DNA of 52,612 nucleotides from Hyphomicrobiales bacterium (GTDB taxonomy: Bacteria; Pseudomonadota; Alphaproteobacteria; Rhizobiales; Beijerinckiaceae), in the NCBI GenBank assembly GCA_027487245.1, contig JAIYDY010000108.1, positions 1 to 52,612 of the forward strand, read 5' to 3'. This document shows positions 43,574 to 51,559 of this stretch, one piece after another. Below the pieces are notes generated by a model. The model saw nothing but the letters and a program-made list of their open reading frames with translations, did no database searches and was not told where the DNA came from. Made by a program: the position numbers and the translations under genes. Position 1 is the first letter of the stretch, and every line of letters begins with the position of its first letter.

Positions 43574-44482
43574 TCAGGTCCGCTCACGAATCGCGGCGTC
43601 CAGCGCCAAGACGCGCGCCGCCATCTCCGCGTGCAGCCGTTCCACCATCCAGCCGTTCAGCGAAATCGCGCCCTTGTCCCGGTTCTCGGGCAAGGCGAAG
43701 GCATCAATGATCTCGCGAGCCTTCTTGAGGTCCTCGGCCGTCGGCGAGAACACCGCGTTGGCAATCTCGGCCTGCGCCGGATGGCTGAGCGTCTTGCCGT
43801 CGAAGCCCATGTCACGGCCCTGCTCCGCTTCCGCCCGGAAAGCGTCAAGGTCGGAAAAGTCGTTGTAGACGCCGTCAAGAATGTCGAGATGATAAGCCCG
43901 CGCCGCCGCCAGCGTGATGGCCAGCCAGGGCAGCATCGGCGCACGGCCCGGCACGATCCTCGCCCGCGTATCCTTGGCCAGATCGTTGGCACCGATCACG
44001 AAACAGCTCAGCCGCGCTTCCGGCACCAGCGCCATGGCCGCGATCGCCTCGACCCTGAGCACGGCGAACGCCGTCTCGATCATGGCCCAGACACGGGTGT
44101 GGGCCGGCGCACCCGAGGCAGCAAGGCGGGCACCGATCATGGCCAGCGTCTCCGGACGTGACACCTTCGGGATCATGATCGCATCAGCCCCGGACAGGGC
44201 AGCCGCGGAGAGGTCGGCGTCGAACCATGCGCTTTCCGGCGCGTTGGTGCGGATCACCAGTTCGCGGTGGCCGAAGCCGCCATCCGCGACGGCCTTCACC
44301 GCCTGCGCGCGCGCCACCTCCTTCATGTCGGGCGCCACCGCATCCTCGAGATCGAGGATGATGCAATCCGCCGCGATCACGCGCGCCTTTTCGATGGCGC
44401 GCAGATTGGAGGCAGGCATGTAGAGCGCACTGCGGCGCGGGCGAATGACGGTCTGCGAGGCGGACAGATGCAAGGCGGACAT
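43574..44482 (-). CDS. HpcH/HpaI aldolase / CitE-like CoA-ester lyase
   Basis: A 302-residue TIM-barrel lyase of the CitE/malyl-CoA-lyase family. Visible motifs: RSALYMPASNLRAIEKA, then CIILDLEDAVAPDMK (Mg ligand), PKV near residue 130, MIETAFAVLRVEAIAA (second Mg ligand), and GFDGKTLSHPAQ. Members cleave malyl-CoA, beta-methylmalyl-CoA or citryl-CoA, or hydrolyse malyl-CoA. The ATG at 44482 is chosen by homology; the sequence before it is the shadow of the divergent DUF429 gene. It does not stand in a citrate-lyase operon, so malyl-CoA-type chemistry is more likely. Confidence 0.87.
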   Translation of the reverse strand: MSALHLSASQTVIRPRRSALYMPASNLRAIEKARVIAADCIILDLEDAVAPDMKEVARAQAVKAVADGGFGHRELVIRTNAPESAWFDADLSAAALSGADAIMIPKVSRPETLAMIGARLAASGAPAHTRVWAMIETAFAVLRVEAIAAMALVPEARLSCFVIGANDLAKDTRARIVPGRAPMLPWLAITLAAARAYHLDILDGVYNDFSDLDAFRAEAEQGRDMGFDGKTLSHPAQAEIANAVFSPTAEDLKKAREIIDAFALPENRDKGAISLNGWMVERLHAEMAARVLALDAAIRERT

Positions 44483-44628
44483 TGTCGAAGCATTCCCTGT
44501 GGTTCGCCGAACCTTGTCACCGGCCCGGCGGCAAGGCAATCCGCAGGGCTCTGGACGACACCAATGCCTTCCGTCATGAGCAAATGTCAGCAACAGGCGC
44601 TGCAGAACCGCGAGGGAAGGTCGGAACC

Positions 44629-46347
44629 ATGGCATGGATCGCAGGCGTCGATGGGTGTCCCGGCGGCTGGATCGTCGCCTTTGCGCCTGAAGACGACGTG
44701 TCGAACCCGCGCATCAGAATCGTTGCCCGGTTTTCTGAGATCATCGATGCGCCGGAAAGGCCCGTCTGCATTGTTGTGGATATGCCGATTGGCCTGCCTG
44801 AGCGGATCGAGGGCCCGGGCCGCGCGCCAGAGCGGCTGGTGCGCCCGCTGCTCGGGGCACGCCAGTCGTCGGTCTTTTCCATCCCGGCCCGCGCAGCGGT
44901 TTTCGCACCCGACTATGCCAGCGCCTGCGCGGAAGCCGCCGCCCGCTCCGAACCTCCGCGGAAGGTCTCCAAGCAGGGCTTCATGATCTTTCCCAAGATC
45001 CGCGAGATCGATGAACTCCTGCGCCTCAGGGCCGGCCTGACAGAACGCGTCTTCGAAAGCCACCCGGAGGTGGCCTTCCAGGCCATGAATGGCGGCAGGC
45101 CGCTTCACGAACCCAAGAAGGTCAAGGGCAAGCCCTGGCCCGATGGCATGGCACTCAGGCAAGGTCTGCTGGCCGCGCACGGCATCGGACACACTGCTCT
45201 CGCAGCCAAAGCGCCGCGTGGAGCGGCAGCGGATGATCAACTTGATGCGCTCGCCTGCCTTGTCACGGCGCGGGCCATCGCGAAGAACGAAGCACAATCC
45301 TATCCCTCGCCTCCGGAGCGTGATGCCCACAACACCCCGATTGCGATCTGGGTGCCAAAGGCCCAGAACAAGGCAGCAACAAACGGAATCGCCCTTATGA
45401 ACACGTCGCCCGTCACCCACGCCATGATCGAAGCAGCCGCGAACCTGATCGAGGGCCATGCACGCCAGACCCCGGTTCTGACCTTGCCGCGTGGCGCGCT
45501 CGGCGGCGACTGGGTGCCGGTGTTCAAGCTCGAACTCGTTCAGCATGCTGGCTCGTTCAAGGCGCGCGGCGCTTTCAACAACCTGCTCTCGCGCACCGTC
45601 CCGCCCGCTGGCGTCGCCGCCGCATCCGGTGGCAACCATGGAGCGGCGGTCGCCTATGCCGCGATGAAGCTCGGCCACAAGGCCCGGATCTTCGTGCCGG
45701 AGATTTCCAGCCCCGCCAAGATCGCCACGATCCGGCGCTTCGGCGCTGAGATCGTCATCGGCGGCGCGCGCTATGACGATGCGCAGGCAGCCTGCGACGC
45801 CTACGTAGCCGCCAGCGGCGCCATGCGCATCCACCCGTTCGCGGCCCCCGAAACCATGGCCGGCCAGGGCACGCTGGCCCGCGAGTGGGACCAGCAGGCC
45901 CCGGTCGACAGCGCCCTGATCGCAGTTGGCGGCGGCGGGCTGATCGGCGGGGCTGCCAGCTGGTGGGCCGGCCGGCCCACCCGCGTCATCGGCGTCGAGC
46001 CGGCTGGCTCGAAGGCGCTGCATGCCGCCCTTGCCTCCGGCGGGCCGGTGGATGTCACGGTCGAGTCGGTCGCTGCGGATTCTCTCGGCGCGCGCAATGT
46101 CGGGCAACTGGTCTTCGATGTCTGCCACCCCCATGTCGACCATGTGGTGTTGGTGCCGGATGAAGTGATCACGCTCGCCCAGAAGACCCTCTGGCAGGAT
46201 TTCCGCATCGCGTCGGAGCCCGGCGGCGCAGCAGCGTTCGCCGCGATCCTGTGCGAGGCCTATGTCCCCGCGCCGGGGGAGCGGGTCGGCATCCTGCTGT
46301 GCGGCGGCAATGTCGATCTGGCGAAGCTGGCGGATATCGCAGCATGA
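44629..46347 (+). CDS. DUF429 domain fused in frame to a threonine/serine dehydratase
   Basis: A continuous 572-residue frame with two unrelated proteins end to end. Residues 1-245 are DUF429 (RNase-H-like fold): MAWIAGVDGCPGGWIVAF, VVDMPIGLPE, GARQSSVFSIPAR, ESHPEVAF, and DDQLDALACLVTA, with acidic residues in nuclease positions. From residue 257 (MNTSPVTHAMIEAA, ATG at 45397) comes a full PLP fold-type II dehydratase: the lysine in HAGSFKARGAFN, SGGNHGAAVAYAA, GGGGLIGG and CGGNVDL. The linker of about 17 residues looks like translated intergenic sequence (AKNQA-rich, no conservation expected). It may be a true fusion or two genes whose stop codon was lost. A GGGAAGG site precedes 44629. No strong ribosome site precedes 45397. 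Confidence 0.75.
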   Translation: MAWIAGVDGCPGGWIVAFAPEDDVSNPRIRIVARFSEIIDAPERPVCIVVDMPIGLPERIEGPGRAPERLVRPLLGARQSSVFSIPARAAVFAPDYASACAEAAARSEPPRKVSKQGFMIFPKIREIDELLRLRAGLTERVFESHPEVAFQAMNGGRPLHEPKKVKGKPWPDGMALRQGLLAAHGIGHTALAAKAPRGAAADDQLDALACLVTARAIAKNEAQSYPSPPERDAHNTPIAIWVPKAQNKAATNGIALMNTSPVTHAMIEAAANLIEGHARQTPVLTLPRGALGGDWVPVFKLELVQHAGSFKARGAFNNLLSRTVPPAGVAAASGGNHGAAVAYAAMKLGHKARIFVPEISSPAKIATIRRFGAEIVIGGARYDDAQAACDAYVAASGAMRIHPFAAPETMAGQGTLAREWDQQAPVDSALIAVGGGGLIGGAASWWAGRPTRVIGVEPAGSKALHAALASGGPVDVTVESVAADSLGARNVGQLVFDVCHPHVDHVVLVPDEVITLAQKTLWQDFRIASEPGGAAAFAAILCEAYVPAPGERVGILLCGGNVDLAKLADIAA

Positions 46348-46865
46348 CCGGAGCCAGCACGCGTTACCCGGAACGGGCCACGGCACGGTTGATCATTCTC
46401 GATCCTGAGGATCGTCTCCTGCTGATTCAGTATGTAGCCCCGCCGACACCTTCGCGCCTCTACCCTGGACTGCGGCATTTCTGGTTCACGCCGGGCGGCG
46501 GCATCGAGCCCGGCGAGAGCGCCGAACAGGCAGCCTTGCGCGAGATGGACGAGGAAGTGGGCCTGACAGGCTTGCCGTTGCTCGGCGAGGTGGCGCGGCG
46601 GACCGCGCTCAACGATGTCTTCACCCGCGCTGCGCTGTGCCATGAGCGCTACTTCCTGGTGCGCACCACATCGGCAGACTTCAACACCGCAAGGCTGGCC
46701 GAAACCGATCAGGACGAGGTGCTGGATGTGCGCTGGTGGCCGCTCGACCAGTTGTCGGCAAGCGCCGAAGTGCTGATCCCGCCCGCGATCCTGCCACTGG
46801 CACGCGGCCTCATCCGCGATGGCGTGCCGCAAACACCTGTGGACCTGTCCAGGCCGGACAATTGA
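46344..46865 (+). CDS. Nudix hydrolase
   Basis: A 173-residue protein with a perfect Nudix box, GX5EX7REUXEEXGU, near residues 50-72 (from GGIEPGE to EEVGL). Members hydrolyse nucleoside-diphosphate-X compounds. The ATG overlaps the dehydratase TGA as ATGA, which decides the start and shows cotranslation. Substrate unknown. It precedes the bicarbonate-transporter pair by 127 bases. Confidence 0.88.
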   Translation: MTGASTRYPERATARLIILDPEDRLLLIQYVAPPTPSRLYPGLRHFWFTPGGGIEPGESAEQAALREMDEEVGLTGLPLLGEVARRTALNDVFTRAALCHERYFLVRTTSADFNTARLAETDQDEVLDVRWWPLDQLSASAEVLIPPAILPLARGLIRDGVPQTPVDLSRPDN

Positions 46866-46992
46866 CTGGGCCGGGCACTGGGCTAGAGCCTGATCAAGGT
46901 AGCTGGATCGCTCTTTACCGGTTCGCCTGCCCGACCGGAACATCTGTCCGCGCCGGAATGCGGGCGAAAGCAAGAACCAGGGAGCCAGCGAC

Positions 46993-47979
46993 GTGAGCCT
47001 TCTCGACCTGGCCACCCAGAACCTTGTCTCGCCCATGGTGCTGTTCTTTGCCCTGGGCCTTGCTGCGGCGCTGGCGCGCTCCGACCTGACCATTCCCGAG
47101 GCCGTTGCCAAGACGCTGGCGCTCTATCTGATGATGTCGATCGGCTTCAAGGGTGGCGCCGAAGTCGCGAAGTCCGGCATCACCGCACTGATGCTCTGGG
47201 TGATGCTGGCAGGGGTGATCCTGTCGTTCATCATCCCCGTCATCGGCTATTTTGCCCTGCGCGCCGTCTCGCGCCTGTCACCGGTCGATGCGGCTGCTGT
47301 TGCCGCGCACTACGGCTCGATCTCGATCGTGACATTCGTGGCGGGCACGGAGGCCGTGCAGGGACAGGGCCTGCCTTTCGAGGGGTTTCTGGTGGCGGTG
47401 GCCGCCGTGATGGAGACGCCGGCCATCCTGTCTGCACTGCTGCTGGCGCGGCGCGCGCGTGGACCCTCGCGCGACGAGGAGGGCGAAAGCGCCGGCGCAC
47501 TGATCCGTGAGGTCGGCCTCAACGCATCGGTGGTCATGCTGGTCGGCTCGTTCCTGATCGGCTGGGCGACCGGTCCGAAGGGGCTGGCCATGATCGCCCC
47601 GTTCATCGTCGATCCCTTCCGCGGCATCCTGTGCCTGTTCCTGCTCGACATGGGGCTGGTGGCTGGCCGTGGCATGCGCGAAGGCGCGCGGCACCTGTCG
47701 CCGCCGGTGCTCGCCTTCGGCATCATCATGCCGCTGGTCTCCGCCGCGCTCGCCACGCTGGCGCTGATGCCGCTGGGGCTTTCGGTGGGCGGCGCGGCTC
47801 TGTTCATCACGCTCGCCGCCTCGGCCTCCTACATCGCCGTGCCTGCGGCCATGCGGCTGGCCCTGCCGGAAGCCAAGCCCGCGATCTATCTCACCCTGTC
47901 CCTCGGTGTGACCTTCCCGTTCAACCTGGCTCTGGGCATCCCGCTCTATCTTGCCCTCGCCACGTGGGTCGGAACGTAG
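46993..47979 (+). CDS. sbtA: Sodium-dependent bicarbonate transporter SbtA family
   Basis: A 328-residue inner-membrane protein with about ten helices of the SbtA (DUF897) family. Typical stretches are LFFALGLAAALARSDLTIP, LYLMMSIGFKGGAEV, AHYGSISIVTF (a Ser/Ser-type bicarbonate site region) and LSLGVTFPFNLALGIPLY. SbtA imports bicarbonate with sodium. The start is a GTG with GGGAG just before it. It is followed after 43 bases by a PII-like gene, forming the sbtA-sbtB arrangement. Confidence 0.88.
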   Translation: MSLLDLATQNLVSPMVLFFALGLAAALARSDLTIPEAVAKTLALYLMMSIGFKGGAEVAKSGITALMLWVMLAGVILSFIIPVIGYFALRAVSRLSPVDAAAVAAHYGSISIVTFVAGTEAVQGQGLPFEGFLVAVAAVMETPAILSALLLARRARGPSRDEEGESAGALIREVGLNASVVMLVGSFLIGWATGPKGLAMIAPFIVDPFRGILCLFLLDMGLVAGRGMREGARHLSPPVLAFGIIMPLVSAALATLALMPLGLSVGGAALFITLAASASYIAVPAAMRLALPEAKPAIYLTLSLGVTFPFNLALGIPLYLALATWVGT

Positions 47980-48022
47980 CGACGATGCCCCCGGACACGA
48001 CAGACATCCATGGAGGCCCGCG

Positions 48023-48337
48023 ATGGTCGTCACGCATCTGAAGAAGCGCCTTGAGATCATCGTTGAGGCACCGGCACTGCATCGGCTGACGGATCGGCTC
48101 AATCAGGCCGGAGTCACAGGTTACACCATTGTGCCGGTGCTGGCCGGTCGGGGCAGCGAGGGCACCTGGAGCGCCGAGGGGCTGGCAGGAGATGCCGGTC
48201 GCCTCGTGATGGTGATTTCGATCGTCGATGCCGCCAAGGCAGATGCGGTGCTGGAGCGGGTCTACTCGGTGCTGGCGCGCCAGATCGGCATCGTCACCAT
48301 CTCTGACGTTCAGGTGATCCGGGCCGACCATTTCTGA
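48023..48337 (+). CDS. sbtB: SbtB-like PII-family regulator
   Basis: A 104-residue PII-like protein: THLKKRLEIIVEAPALHRL start, GYTIVPVLAGRGSEGTW (T-loop region), VMVISIVDAAKADAVLERVY, and ISDVQVIRADHF at the end. SbtB trimers bind adenyl nucleotides and control SbtA. The C-terminal redox CGPxGC loop of cyanobacterial SbtB is absent. The ATG at 48023 is chosen over an upstream in-frame codon because homology begins there. Placed directly behind sbtA. Confidence 0.85.
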   Translation: MVVTHLKKRLEIIVEAPALHRLTDRLNQAGVTGYTIVPVLAGRGSEGTWSAEGLAGDAGRLVMVISIVDAAKADAVLERVYSVLARQIGIVTISDVQVIRADHF

Positions 48338-48343
48338 TCGGCC
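48320..48343 (+). terminator. Hairpin spanning the sbtB stop, possible terminator
   Basis: GGGCCGA (48320-48326) and TCGGCCC (48337-48343) form a 7-pair stem around the TGA. Only a weak TTTC follows. It lies in the 29-base space between sbtB and the converging RND gene, where a terminator is expected. Confidence 0.35.
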
Positions 48344-48366
48344 CCGAGTTTCACGTCTGGCTGGCC

Positions 48367-51300
48367 CTATTCAGCCGCCTGGCGGATCGGCTTGACGTTG
48401 TCGGGCAAGGCCGTGGCCTGATGGTCGTCATGCTGCCAGTTGCTCTCGTCCTCCTTCTTGCCGAGGAAGGGCGCGAACATCCGGCTGACGAGCCGGCTCA
48501 GATCGTCCATCACCACATAGAAGGATGGCACGAACACCAGGCTGAGAACGGTCGAGACCAGCAACCCGCTGATCACCGCAATCGCCATCGGCGCACGGAA
48601 TTCGCCGCCATCGCCGAGCGAGTAGGCCGAGGGCAGCATGCCCGCCGCCATGGCGATGGTGGTCATCACGATCGGCCTCGCCCGCTTGTGGCCGGCATCG
48701 ATCAGGGCTTCCCTGCGCTCGACGCCGCGCGCCTCGGCCTCCACCGCGAAGTCGACCAGCATGATCGCGTTCTTGGTGACAATGCCCATCAGCATCAGCA
48801 GGCCGATATAGACCGGCATCGAGACCGCGTTGTTGGTCAGCAGGAGACCCAACACGACCCCGCCGAATGACAGGGGCAGCGACAGCAGGATCGTGATCGG
48901 CTGGAACACCGAGCCGAACAGCAGGATCAGCACCGCCAGCACGATCATCAGCCCCGTGCCCATCGCATTGATGAAGCCGGACGCCACTTCGCCCTGGATT
49001 TCGGCATCGCCGGTGAGCTGCACCCAGACGCCGTCCGGCAGCCCGACTTCCTTGACGATGTCGTTGAAGATCTCCTGCGCGGTGCCAAGCGGCAAGCCAC
49101 GCTTGAGATCGGCGCCGATGGACGAGCGCCTCACCCGGTCATAGCGATCGATCGAGGAAGGCCCTTCGCCGAAGCTGATATCCGCGACCGAACTGAGCGG
49201 GATCGACCGGCCCGTGGCGCTGGTCACGCGCAGCGCCTTGAGGCGGGCCATGTCGGTGCGGGCATCCTCGCCGAGTTGGACGCGGATCGGCACCAGCCGG
49301 TCGCCGGTGTTGAACTTGGCGAGGTTGGAGCCGGCATCCCCAATGGTCGCGACGCGCACCGCTTCCGAGATGGCTTCGGGCGTCACGCCGAGTTCGCCGG
49401 CCTCCTCGAGCCGCGGACGGACCCGGATTTCAGGCCGCGTCAGGGCGCCGGACGCGGCGACATTCAGGAAGCCGTCAACCTTGCGCATCCGCGCTTCCAG
49501 CCGGGCCACCGCCTCGGCCAGTGCGTCGCCGTCCTTCGACATGATCGAGAACGCCATTTCGCGCTCGCCGCGCTCGTTGACATACCAGGCGCGCACATCC
49601 GGCACCTCGCCGAGCGTGGCGGCGACGATGGCCTTGAAGTCCTTCTGGGCGATCTTGCGCGCGCTCTTGGGAACCAGGATGATGTAGAGCGCCGCACGCC
49701 GCACCTCGCGCTGGCCAGTGGCGGAACTGCCACCCAGCGCGAAGACGTGGCGCACCTCGGGCCGCTCACGCAGCCTGCGCACGATCTCGTCGGTGGTCAG
49801 GCGGGTGTCTTCCAGCGTCGAACCGGGCGGCAACTCGATGTTGGCCACGATGCGCGAGTTGTCCTCATCCGGGATGAACGCCGTCGGAAGCAGCGACGTC
49901 GCCCAGACCGACACGACCAGGCACAGAACCCCGGTGATCAGTGTCAGATAGGCATTAGACACCGGAACCTTGAAGCGGCCCGGCCCGAGCTTCCACGTCT
50001 TCAGCGTGAGGGCGAGGAAGCTCAGATAGCCCCGCATGATGAAGCCGTCCTTGTGCTCCACATGCTTGACCGGGCGCATCAGGTAGGCCGCCATCATCGG
50101 TGTGATCAGGCGCGCCACCAGCAGCGAGAACAGCACCGCCACAGCGACGGTCAGGCCGAACTGCTTGAAGTATTGCCCGGCCACGCCCGGCATGAACGAC
50201 ACCGGCGCGAAGATGGCCACGATGGTCAGCGTGATCGCGATCACGGCAAGCCCGATCTCGTCGGCAGCCTCCATAGCGGCTCGGTAGGGCGACTTGCCCA
50301 TCTTCATGTGCCGCACGATGTTCTCGATCTCGACGATCGCATCATCGACAAGGATGCCGGTGACTAGCGTGATACCCAGAAGGCTGACCAGATTGAGCGA
50401 GAAGCCCATCAGGTCCATGGCCCAGAAGGTGGGGATTGCCGACAAGGGCAGGGCGATGGCCGTGATCAGCGTGGCCCGCCAGTTGCGCAGGAACAGCAGC
50501 ACGACGAGCACCGCCAGCGCAGCACCTTCGAGCAGCGTCGCCATCGCCGACTTGTAGTTGCCATAGGTGAAGGCCACCGCATCGTCGATCGACTGGATCT
50601 GGACATCCGGATAGAGCGTGCGCAGCTTGGCCAGACGGGCCTCGACGACCTCCTTGACCGACAATTCGCTCGACCCCTTCGAGCGGAACACCGCGAAGGA
50701 CACGACCGGCTGGCCGTTCAGGCGACCAAAGCTGCGGGGCTCGGAGTTGGAATCCTCCACCGTGCCGAGTTCGCGCAGGCGAACCTCGCGCCCGCCGCTC
50801 AGCGCAATCTTGGCGTCAGCCAGGTCAGCCACGGTGCGTGCACCCGCAAGCGTACGGATCGCCTGCTCCTGACCGCCGATCTGGCTGCGTCCGCCGGCGA
50901 GATCGACGTTGGTCGCCCTGACCTGCCGGTTGACCTCGGCGGCCGTGATGCCGAGCGCCAGGAGCCTGTCAGGATCGAGCGAAATGCGGATCTCGCGGTC
51001 GACACCGCCATAGCGGTCGACGCGGCCCACGCCCTTGAGACCTTGCAACTCGCGGGCGATGACATCGTCCACATGCCAGGAGAGCTGCTCCAGTGTCTTG
51101 CCCGGCGAAGAGGCCGCATAGGTCAGGATTGACTGGCCCTCGACATCGATCTTCTGGATGATCGGCTCGTCGATGGTGCGCGGCAGGTCGGCGCGGATCT
51201 TGGCGACCGCGTCCTTCACGTCGTTGAGCGCACGGTCGCTGTTCACGTCGAGACGGAATTCGACCAGCACCTGCGAGGTGCCATCCGTGAGGGTCGACAC

Positions 51301-51546
51301 GACCTTCTTCGCGCCCGCGATGTTGGCCACCGCGTCCTCGACGCGCTTGGTGATCTGGGTTTCGAGTTCAGACGGCGCGGCACCGGACTGCGTGACCACC
51401 ACCGAAACAAGCGGAATGTCGATGTTCGGAAAGCGCGTCACCGGCAGCTTCATGAAGCTCATGATGCCAAGCACGCACAGCACGAAGAACAGCAGCACCG
51501 CCGGGACGGGCTTGCGGATCGACCAGGACGAGACATTGATGCTCAT
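48367..51546 (-). CDS. RND efflux pump permease (HAE-1 type)
   Basis: A 1059-residue inner-membrane proton antiporter of the AcrB/HAE-1 class with 12 helices and two large periplasmic loops. Key residues: GILVDDAIVEIEN in helix 4 (the paired proton-relay aspartates), SRI-type pore sequences VNSDRALNDVKDAVAKIRADLP, and GGVVLGLLLTNNAVSMPVYIG in the second half. Length matches the family. It is 13 bases downstream of the adaptor gene and forms a two-gene unit with it; the outer-membrane channel is not in the window. Likely substrates are drugs or solvents, not metals, since the CusA-type methionine pattern was not seen. Confidence 0.93.
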   Translation of the reverse strand: MSINVSSWSIRKPVPAVLLFFVLCVLGIMSFMKLPVTRFPNIDIPLVSVVVTQSGAAPSELETQITKRVEDAVANIAGAKKVVSTLTDGTSQVLVEFRLDVNSDRALNDVKDAVAKIRADLPRTIDEPIIQKIDVEGQSILTYAASSPGKTLEQLSWHVDDVIARELQGLKGVGRVDRYGGVDREIRISLDPDRLLALGITAAEVNRQVRATNVDLAGGRSQIGGQEQAIRTLAGARTVADLADAKIALSGGREVRLRELGTVEDSNSEPRSFGRLNGQPVVSFAVFRSKGSSELSVKEVVEARLAKLRTLYPDVQIQSIDDAVAFTYGNYKSAMATLLEGAALAVLVVLLFLRNWRATLITAIALPLSAIPTFWAMDLMGFSLNLVSLLGITLVTGILVDDAIVEIENIVRHMKMGKSPYRAAMEAADEIGLAVIAITLTIVAIFAPVSFMPGVAGQYFKQFGLTVAVAVLFSLLVARLITPMMAAYLMRPVKHVEHKDGFIMRGYLSFLALTLKTWKLGPGRFKVPVSNAYLTLITGVLCLVVSVWATSLLPTAFIPDEDNSRIVANIELPPGSTLEDTRLTTDEIVRRLRERPEVRHVFALGGSSATGQREVRRAALYIILVPKSARKIAQKDFKAIVAATLGEVPDVRAWYVNERGEREMAFSIMSKDGDALAEAVARLEARMRKVDGFLNVAASGALTRPEIRVRPRLEEAGELGVTPEAISEAVRVATIGDAGSNLAKFNTGDRLVPIRVQLGEDARTDMARLKALRVTSATGRSIPLSSVADISFGEGPSSIDRYDRVRRSSIGADLKRGLPLGTAQEIFNDIVKEVGLPDGVWVQLTGDAEIQGEVASGFINAMGTGLMIVLAVLILLFGSVFQPITILLSLPLSFGGVVLGLLLTNNAVSMPVYIGLLMLMGIVTKNAIMLVDFAVEAEARGVERREALIDAGHKRARPIVMTTIAMAAGMLPSAYSLGDGGEFRAPMAIAVISGLLVSTVLSLVFVPSFYVVMDDLSRLVSRMFAPFLGKKEDESNWQHDDHQATALPDNVKPIRQAAE

Positions 51547-51559
51547 GGTCGCGATCCTT

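Noticed and set aside
44587..46386. 599-codon minus-strand frame opposite the DUF429-dehydratase gene
   Set aside because: Composition is rich in Arg, Gly and Asp with no domain, and the plus-strand product is a clear pair of known families.
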